Shown: in pieces, positions 15,235 to 20,548 of the stretch
Numbering within the stretch: position 1 is the first letter of the stretch
Layout of the letters: each line of letters opens with the position of its first letter
Assembly: GCA_040003205.1 (NCBI GenBank)
Contig: JBDUDA010000022.1
Location: forward strand, 1 to 20,548
Length of the DNA: 20,548 nucleotides
Direction: 5' to 3'
Source of the DNA: JALYIM01 sp040003205
GTDB taxonomy: Bacteria > Acidobacteriota > Terriglobia > Terriglobales > Acidobacteriaceae
Program-made: the position numbers and the translations under genes
The notes under the pieces: model-generated
Seen by the model: the letters and a program-made list of their open reading frames with translations, nothing else
Told to the model about the DNA's origin: nothing
Database searches by the model: none

Positions 15235-16995
15235 GTGGAAACGAGTTACTGGCGGCGGCCAATTCCGCTGGCGGCCATTGTGTTGTTAGCGTTAGCCATA
15301 CATGGTCCGCTATTGCTGATGCGTCTTCCTTTAACCACTTCATACGACGCGAATTTCCACATCTTTTTTGCTTCTCACTACGCTCACCACTGGTTCGATC
15401 CCTGGAATACAAAATGGTTTGCCGGCTTCTCTCAGACCACTTATCCCCCTTTGGGGCATCAGTGGATTGCCATTTTCTCCTACATTGTGGGGCTGCCGCT
15501 CGCGTTCATGATAGTTGAGTTAATAGCGGTGCTACTGGTGCCGGTGGGCGTCTATCGGTTTGCGAGACTGTGGGTCAGCGAAAGAGCCAGCAGTTACGCG
15601 GCTCTGTTCAGCGTGTTTATCGGCACTCTGGCGTTTCTGGTTTATTCAGCCGGACAACTCTCCACGACCCTCTCCGCGCCTATATATCTGCTGGCGTTGC
15701 CGTACTTTTATGACTGGTCGCGCTCGGCGCACAAACGCGCCTTATTGAAGGGCATCATCCTGACCTTAACCGCCGCCTCGGTGCACCACGTCACGTTGTT
15801 GTTCGGATCTTTTCTGTTCGCGTTGCCGGTTCTGTGGCTAGCTTGCATCGATCATGAGGAAGACAGTTCGATTGTGAAAGTCATTTCCCGCGGCGTGGTG
15901 TTCGCCGTACTCGCGGGTGCCGGCGTTGGGTTAGTGCTGCTGCCTTACTGGATGGCGATTCTCAAGCATCCGATTGATCAGATTCCGATTCCACATGCCA
16001 GCCGCTCGAATCTCACTCTCAATCTGAATTTCGCGATCAATTATTTCTTCGTCCCTTATGGCGCAATGATTCTGGCGCTTCCCTTCGTGGTTTGGGTGGG
16101 GGTTCAGTATCGCCGCTTGCGGCCCCTGGTGTTTGGGTTTTGGGTCACTTTCCTGTTCGGACTCGGCGGAACGACTCCAGTTCCGAAATTAATTTTCGGA
16201 CGCGCTTTTCAGATTCTGACGTTTGAGAGATTTACTCTTTTGGCCGCGATGCTGGCACTCCCGATTGTGGGCCTTCTCGCAGAGAGATTGCTTGACCGAT
16301 ATCGCACTCGCGCCGCTGTGGGCCTTGCTTTGGCAGCCTGCGCAACCCTGGCGTCCGCTATGGCGTGGTTGACGCTCAGTCCGTACCGTCCCAGTGGTGG
16401 ATTGAATGTGGACCCTGTGATCGGATTTCTGAACCGTGACGGTCATGACCGCTATCGCTATGTCACTTTAGGCTTCGGAAACGCGCTTCCTAAAGTTTCC
16501 ACGTACACGGGCGCCAGTAGCGTTGACGGTGAGTACAATTCCGCTCGTCTGTTGCCGGAAATGACTCACTACGGCGCGGCTCAGCTGACAAGCGCAAAAT
16601 ACTTCGGTACTGCCGGCATGGAATCGCTGCGCGCGATGTTGAAGCACGCCAACTATTACGGCTTAAAGTTTGTGTTTATCCACGATCCCTACTACGAGCC
16701 TTTGGTGGCATTTGCGGGTTGGAGAAAGATCGAGACCTACGACTCGGGATCCATCAGCGTCTGGTCCAAAGACGATGTTCCGCCAGCCAGAGTGTTCACT
16801 TCCGACGCCATGCCAACGCGGATGGAGGGATTGCTGTGGGGCACATTGCCCTTGGGGGCCAGTCTTCTGGCGATCTTGTTTGCGTTTTTCATCCCTGATC
16901 GGACCCGGTTGCCGGTTGTCGACTCCGAGCGCGCGTCTCCACTCCCTGACCATGAAGAGCCGTTGCTAGTGCGGGAGGAAAGATATCAGTCATGA
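15235..16995 (+). CDS. Polytopic membrane protein, GT-C glycosyltransferase-like
   Basis: About 586 residues from the GTG at 15235. A first helix (PLAAIVLLALAIHGPLLL) is followed by a large loop SYDANFHIFFASHYAHHW with Asp38 and His42, and TTYPPLGHQW. This is the style of GT-C transferases and of the membrane proteins annotated as '6-pyruvoyl-tetrahydropterin synthase-related', where an acidic residue in the first periplasmic loop is catalytic. Some ten further hydrophobic segments follow up to about 385, then a soluble region (395-530) and a last helix (GTLPLGASLLAILFAFF) with an acidic tail. Transfer of a sugar from a polyprenyl-phosphate donor on the periplasmic side is the family-based guess; no substrate is visible. 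Its stop overlaps the next start (ATGA). It is divergent from the TPR/barrel gene. Confidence 0.8.
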   Translation: METSYWRRPIPLAAIVLLALAIHGPLLLMRLPLTTSYDANFHIFFASHYAHHWFDPWNTKWFAGFSQTTYPPLGHQWIAIFSYIVGLPLAFMIVELIAVLLVPVGVYRFARLWVSERASSYAALFSVFIGTLAFLVYSAGQLSTTLSAPIYLLALPYFYDWSRSAHKRALLKGIILTLTAASVHHVTLLFGSFLFALPVLWLACIDHEEDSSIVKVISRGVVFAVLAGAGVGLVLLPYWMAILKHPIDQIPIPHASRSNLTLNLNFAINYFFVPYGAMILALPFVVWVGVQYRRLRPLVFGFWVTFLFGLGGTTPVPKLIFGRAFQILTFERFTLLAAMLALPIVGLLAERLLDRYRTRAAVGLALAACATLASAMAWLTLSPYRPSGGLNVDPVIGFLNRDGHDRYRYVTLGFGNALPKVSTYTGASSVDGEYNSARLLPEMTHYGAAQLTSAKYFGTAGMESLRAMLKHANYYGLKFVFIHDPYYEPLVAFAGWRKIETYDSGSISVWSKDDVPPARVFTSDAMPTRMEGLLWGTLPLGASLLAILFAFFIPDRTRLPVVDSERASPLPDHEEPLLVREERYQS

Positions 16996-18101
16996 CCAGA
17001 ATTTTGGCCATTGTAATTTTCGCCGGAACTCTGATTCTCGTCGGTGCCGCCTGGCTGGAATCTGGCGGTATGGCGCGGGAGCGCATGCAATCCGCGCAAA
17101 CTCCCGAAGAATCCGTCCGTCTTCTCTTTACTGACGCTCAGGCCCGCAATTGGGACGGTGCCTATTCTCGTCTCGCCAACCGAACTGAAGTGGATAAGGC
17201 GGCATTTGTTCGCGATCTCGCGGGAAGCAACGGAAGTCTTTTGACTTACGCCGGCTTGGAGCACTTCGACGTTTGGGGGCTTCACGCAACCGATCAGGAA
17301 GCTACCATCCGCGCCAAACTAACCTACGCGACTGCGGTTGGGCCCCTCAACGACATCCGCGATCTCAAAACCCAGCGGGATGGCAACACCTGGAAAGTTG
17401 TGTGGCCAACAACACGGCTGCCAAAACTTGCCCCGCAAGTGGTTCCCGTAAATTATTTGCGGTGGGATGTAATCAATCGCGGCGCGCAGGATGACTGGGG
17501 TGTCCAGAATGTTGACTCCCCTCAGGTACGAATCCTCTCGATGAATGCTTTACAGCGTCCCGACAGCATTGTCATCGTGGGAGAAATAGTGAACGAAGAT
17601 ACCGTGCCGGCTTATGTGAACGTGGGTGCAACTTTGGTTGCTCCCGACGGGAGTTCGCTGGCGCAAGAGGGAAGCTTCGATAAAATCGCGCATACTCTGT
17701 TGCCGAAACAAGTCTCGCCCTACCGCATTGATTTTCCCGGATTGAAGCTGACACAGGTGAAAAGCGTGCGCATGGACGCAAAGGCCATGCTCGTCCCGGC
17801 CACCGCCGACCCGGTTATCGAAGTGAACCGGCAGCGCCTTGAAAAAGATATGCTGGGCAAAAAAGTATTGCATGGCGAACTAGTTAATCAGAGCGGACAG
17901 ATTGTGAACATCCCTCACGTTGTGGCCGCATACTACGACGGCAACGGAAAAGTGATCTGGGTTTCTGATGGATACATCGAGCAGGAACTTCTTCCCCAAA
18001 TAGCGGTTCCCTTCTCACTGGATTTGCCCGACGATGTTGCTTCCAATGTGCAGAACTACCGCGTCGTGGTGAACTATTACAACAGCAATACCAGCATATA
18101 A
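16992..18101 (+). CDS. Membrane-anchored protein with NTF2-like and FxLYD-like domains
   Basis: A 369-residue protein of unknown function. The N-terminal hydrophobic segment TRILAIVIFAGTLILVGAAWL is an uncleaved anchor or signal. Residues 35-145 (TPEESVRLLFTDAQARNWDG, then YSRLANR, DVWGLHATDQEATIRAKLTY, TQRDGNTWKVVWP) resemble the NTF2/SnoaL-like cone fold. After it, about 180-270 (RPDSIVIVGEIVNEDTVPAY, VGATLVAPDGS) resembles the FxLYD immunoglobulin-like fold, and a further copy may be present at 295-365 (VLHGELVNQSGQIVNIPHVV, AAYYDGNGKVI). It should face the periplasm. The ATG overlaps the previous stop by four bases, and GGAGGA lies 11 bases upstream. The gene therefore belongs to the GT-C operon. 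These domains are non-enzymatic in most known cases, so a binding or scaffold role is more likely. Confidence 0.78.
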   Translation: MTRILAIVIFAGTLILVGAAWLESGGMARERMQSAQTPEESVRLLFTDAQARNWDGAYSRLANRTEVDKAAFVRDLAGSNGSLLTYAGLEHFDVWGLHATDQEATIRAKLTYATAVGPLNDIRDLKTQRDGNTWKVVWPTTRLPKLAPQVVPVNYLRWDVINRGAQDDWGVQNVDSPQVRILSMNALQRPDSIVIVGEIVNEDTVPAYVNVGATLVAPDGSSLAQEGSFDKIAHTLLPKQVSPYRIDFPGLKLTQVKSVRMDAKAMLVPATADPVIEVNRQRLEKDMLGKKVLHGELVNQSGQIVNIPHVVAAYYDGNGKVIWVSDGYIEQELLPQIAVPFSLDLPDDVASNVQNYRVVVNYYNSNTSI

Positions 18102-18102
18102 A

Positions 18103-18966
18103 ATGCGCCAGCTGCTCACAGGCTTCATGTGTTTATTGACTGCCGCCGCTTCGGCCAGCGCAGCGGAACTGCGTCCGCCCGCGCAGGTTACTGCCGGCAC
18201 CGCATTCTCTATTCCAGCGGGCGGCTCCGGAAAAGCCACGTTCTATCTTTACGGACCGGCGCAAGTGAGCAAGCGCGAACTTGATCTGGGCTCTGAGATC
18301 CAGGTGCAGGCAGAAGAGGTTGAGCGTGCCGGACTTTACACAGCCATCCTGTGCGGCAGTTCGGGACCATGTTCATCGGCCAACTTCTACGTTCGTCCGG
18401 GCGAACCTGACCGCTTGACCTTGCTGGTACACCCTTCGCGAGTTCCCGTGTCGGCAGCGAACGCCATCAGCGCGGTCGCGGTGGTGTTCGACGCGTTGCA
18501 CAACATGGTGCTGACTCCAGTGCCGGTGAAATTTAACGTGAGCCCAAAAGAAGGCGCGTCCATTTCCCAAACTCGCAATAGTTCTAACGGCATTGCATGG
18601 ATTCGCATGACCTCCGCGCCCAAGGGTGGGCCCGCAAAGCTGGAGGCAGTTATCGGAAAAACCTCTGAAGTGCGCGTGGTGCAGCAGGTAGCTTCTGACG
18701 CCTGCAATCTGAATATTCGTGGTGGATGGGTCGCCAGGCGTTTCACGGTGGAAACTGCTCCCGTCCGTGATTGCACCGGCAACTTCGTTCCCGACGGCAC
18801 GGTCGTGAGCTTTACCAAGATTGACGACAGCGGCAAGACGACGGTGGACGTTCCTATAAAACGTGGCATCGCGAAAGTTGAAATGCCCGTCAGCGGAAGC
18901 GCACGCATCACCGCCGCATCCGGCGTGGCCTCAGGCAACGAACTCAGCGTCGGAGGCGCACGATGA
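18103..18966 (+). CDS. Secreted Ig-like (bacterial Ig/invasin-like) protein
   Basis: A 287-residue exported protein of unknown function. Signal peptide MRQLLTGFMCLLTAAASASA with cleavage near AEL. Residues 22-97 form a beta-rich domain with a probable disulfide (Cys84-Cys90 in ILCGSSGPC). Residues 100-195 (GEPDRLTLLVHPSRVPVS, VFDALHNMVLTPVPVKFN, SSNGIAWIRMTSAP) have the layout of bacterial Ig-like/invasin domains. A third part (200-287) has Cys201 and Cys224, probably bridged, and again the DGTVVSFT ... RGIAKVEM pattern. The ATG follows the previous TAA with one base between and has no ribosome-binding site, so reinitiation is likely. The stop overlaps the next gene by four bases. An extracellular or periplasmic structural role is inferred from the fold only. 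Confidence 0.78.
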   Translation: MRQLLTGFMCLLTAAASASAAELRPPAQVTAGTAFSIPAGGSGKATFYLYGPAQVSKRELDLGSEIQVQAEEVERAGLYTAILCGSSGPCSSANFYVRPGEPDRLTLLVHPSRVPVSAANAISAVAVVFDALHNMVLTPVPVKFNVSPKEGASISQTRNSSNGIAWIRMTSAPKGGPAKLEAVIGKTSEVRVVQQVASDACNLNIRGGWVARRFTVETAPVRDCTGNFVPDGTVVSFTKIDDSGKTTVDVPIKRGIAKVEMPVSGSARITAASGVASGNELSVGGAR

Positions 18967-19523
18967 AGCTAACTCTTCGCAGCAAAACCCTACGATACAG
19001 ACTGCGGGTTGCGACCGCTTTAAGCATGTTCCTGCTCATTTTAGGTGGCATCTTTGGGCCGCCAGTCCTTGCCGAACAGCCGCTTCCGCAAGTTCAGCTC
19101 AATGCGGATAGTCTCGGCCCTCGGAAAATCGAGGATCTTACAGAGAAATCAATTTCGCGCGACTACGCCTTGGCGTGGCAGAACTTGAGCCAGGCTGTGG
19201 AACAGAACCGCGCCGACTTGTTGGATGCCTACTTCACTGGACTGGCCAAAGACGATTTCACGCAACTAATCGGCGACCAGAAAAACTCCGGCGCCCACAT
19301 CCGCTATCTAGACCACGGCCACAAGTTGGAGGCGCTCTTCTATTCCCCCGCCGGCGATGCCATACAACTGCAAGATCAGGCGCAGCTCGAAATTCAATAT
19401 CTCGACGGAGACAAGGTCATCCAAAGCGAGCAGGTCACTTACCACTACATTGTTTTAATGACGCCCGGCGCTGACCGCTGGATGGTTCGTGATCTTGAAA
19501 ACGCCCCCCAGTCCAAACCCTGA
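18963..19523 (+). CDS. Small exported NTF2-like protein of unknown function
   Basis: 186 residues. The basic N-terminus (MKLTLRSKTLRYRLRV) with the hydrophobic stretch ATALSMFLLILGGIFG and PPVLAEQ is a signal peptide or anchor. The body (SISRDYALAWQNLSQAVEQN, LLDAYFTGLAKDDFTQLIGD, LEIQYLDGDKVIQSEQVTYH, MTPGADRWMVRDLE) has two to three helices followed by a curved sheet, as in NTF2-like and related domains that hold small hydrophobic ligands. No catalytic residues are obvious. GGAGG lies six bases before the ATG, inside the previous gene, and the ATGA overlap points to coupled translation. It is probably a partner of the two preceding proteins. A second NTF2-like protein in the same operon is notable. 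Confidence 0.75.
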   Translation: MKLTLRSKTLRYRLRVATALSMFLLILGGIFGPPVLAEQPLPQVQLNADSLGPRKIEDLTEKSISRDYALAWQNLSQAVEQNRADLLDAYFTGLAKDDFTQLIGDQKNSGAHIRYLDHGHKLEALFYSPAGDAIQLQDQAQLEIQYLDGDKVIQSEQVTYHYIVLMTPGADRWMVRDLENAPQSKP

Positions 19524-19583
19524 CTTGGCATCCCCCAGCCAAATCGCATCCAACACCAGGGAGCTTTCGCAGGAATGGTAAGC

Positions 19584-20548
19584 ATGGCGAGAAAGCAGAA
19601 ATTGCCGACGCTCGTGACGATCGCAGCCGCGATCATCATGATCACGCAGACAAGCGGCTGCTATCGCACTGGCCCCGGCACCGGCGCGCGCCCATCTCTA
19701 CATCAGTCCGCCTTGTCGATAGACAACTCGCCTCGCATGATCGCGGATTACCAACCCTGGTTTGGGACCCGCGACCACCTCGACGTCGGTTATTCCACGC
19801 AGGACCCCGCCGTCCTGAAGCGGCAAATTCAGAAAGCCAAAGACTACGGCATCTATGCATTCGGAGTGGATTGGTATGGCCCCCGGCGTCCCTTTGAAGA
19901 CCGCACCTACGCGCTGTTGCAGCGGGTGGCCAGCGAAAATCATTTCCATATCTGCCTGATGTACGACGAAACCGAAGAAGATAACGGCCACGCCACCGAT
20001 GACGCTCTGGAGGCCATGGACGAGGCATACAGGGCATACATTGGTCCGGGCGCGCCCGGACGCGACGCTTATGTCGAATACAACGGCCGTCCGGTAATTT
20101 TTATTTTTCCCAAGCGCGGAAACACCGACTGGGACCGGGTGCGGGCGCAAGTAGATAGCTGGGACCGGCCTCCGCTTCTTATCTACAAAGATATTCCACC
20201 CGCTAAGTACGCTAAAGATTTTGATGGATATTACGGTTGGGTCAATGTCGGGCGTAAAGGTTGGACGGCCGACGGCAGCAATTGGGGAGAAGAATACCTC
20301 GAGTCGTTCTATCAGAGAATTAAGGCCAAGTTTCCCGACAAAATCATGGTAGGCACCGTCTGGCCCGGCTTCGACGACAGCAAAGCGTCGTGGGGATTGA
20401 ATCGCCATATTGACCGCCGCTGCGGGCAGACGTTTGAAGACACTCTTCACACTTTCCGCCGCCACGACGATCCCGACAATCCCATGCCTTTCATGATGAT
20501 TGCCACCTGGAACGACTATGAGGAAGGCACCGCCATCGAAAACGGCAA
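19584..20548 (+). CDS. GH99/GH71-like glycoside hydrolase, putative lipoprotein (cut by window)
   Basis: The frame is open to the window end and gives 321 residues. It starts with ARKQKLPTLVTIAAAIIMI and TQTSGC, an imperfect lipobox (Thr at -3 instead of Leu/Val), so Cys26 may be lipidated. The body resembles the GH99/GH71-like (WbsX-type) TIM barrel: MIADYQPWFGTRDHLDVGYS near 52, IQKAKDYGIYAFGVDWYG near 82-99, ICLMYDETEED, then WGEEYLESF, MVGTVWPGFDDSKASWG and ATWNDYEEGTAIEN near 307-320, the best family hallmark. Glycan endo-hydrolysis or processing is the likely activity; the substrate is unknown. The ATG at 19584 has AGGA nine bases upstream; the ATG at 19575 is an alternative. It is 60 bases downstream of the NTF2-like gene and probably part of the operon. 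A 255-residue open frame on the other strand (19698-20465) is only its shadow. Confidence 0.88.
   Translation, partial: MARKQKLPTLVTIAAAIIMITQTSGCYRTGPGTGARPSLHQSALSIDNSPRMIADYQPWFGTRDHLDVGYSTQDPAVLKRQIQKAKDYGIYAFGVDWYGPRRPFEDRTYALLQRVASENHFHICLMYDETEEDNGHATDDALEAMDEAYRAYIGPGAPGRDAYVEYNGRPVIFIFPKRGNTDWDRVRAQVDSWDRPPLLIYKDIPPAKYAKDFDGYYGWVNVGRKGWTADGSNWGEEYLESFYQRIKAKFPDKIMVGTVWPGFDDSKASWGLNRHIDRRCGQTFEDTLHTFRRHDDPDNPMPFMMIATWNDYEEGTAIENG

Noticed and set aside
19698..20465. A 255-codon open frame on the minus strand.
   Set aside because: It lies entirely opposite the GH99-like gene, whose translation carries clear family motifs; composition is that of a shadow frame.

Overview
The window reads as chromosomal DNA of a moderately GC-rich, free-living Gram-negative bacterium. 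Outer-membrane beta-barrel proteins, periplasmic signal peptides and a lipoprotein-like N-terminus are present. No mobile element, CRISPR array, rRNA or convincing tRNA was found. The mix of genes (long NADP-type isocitrate dehydrogenase next to malate dehydrogenase, coproheme decarboxylase, a very large TPR/beta-barrel protein, a membrane GT-C-like protein) fits an acidobacterium (Terriglobia/Koribacter-like). That placement comes from protein style, not from a marker gene.

Left part (1-3191). A leftward TCA-cycle pair, icd followed by mdh (mdh is cut by the window edge), is driven from a good sigma70-like promoter at 2021-2049. The icd reading frame is interrupted by an in-frame TAG 31 codons before its natural-looking C-terminus. 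This is the clearest anomaly of the window. Next come two small envelope proteins of unknown function, facing each other.

Middle part (3494-8575). A small helical protein of unknown function is followed by a rightward run: LysR regulator, ChdC/HemQ-type coproheme decarboxylase, MobA/MocA-type nucleotidyltransferase and a HAD phosphatase. It meets a leftward NifU/IscU-like Fe-S scaffold that lacks the usual third cysteine. Divergent from the scaffold is a BtuF-like metal-chelate/cobalamin-binding protein without a signal peptide. Heme, molybdenum cofactor, Fe-S and possibly B12 functions therefore sit side by side.

Right part (8622-20548). This looks like an envelope polysaccharide locus built around one intergenic region (14964-15234). 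Leftward are a 1409-residue periplasmic TPR protein ending in an outer-membrane barrel and a Wzx/MATE-like flippase carrying an unusual C-terminal soluble domain with an EGNHR motif. Rightward are a polytopic GT-C-like membrane protein, an NTF2/FxLYD-like membrane-anchored protein, an Ig-like secreted protein, a small exported NTF2-like protein and a GH99/GH71-like putative lipoprotein hydrolase cut by the edge. Three of the four rightward junctions overlap or touch. The combination of flippase, TPR-barrel exporter and lipoprotein glycosidase resembles the logic of Pel or other synthase-dependent exopolysaccharide systems but is not a known Pel operon. It is the best candidate here for an undescribed system.
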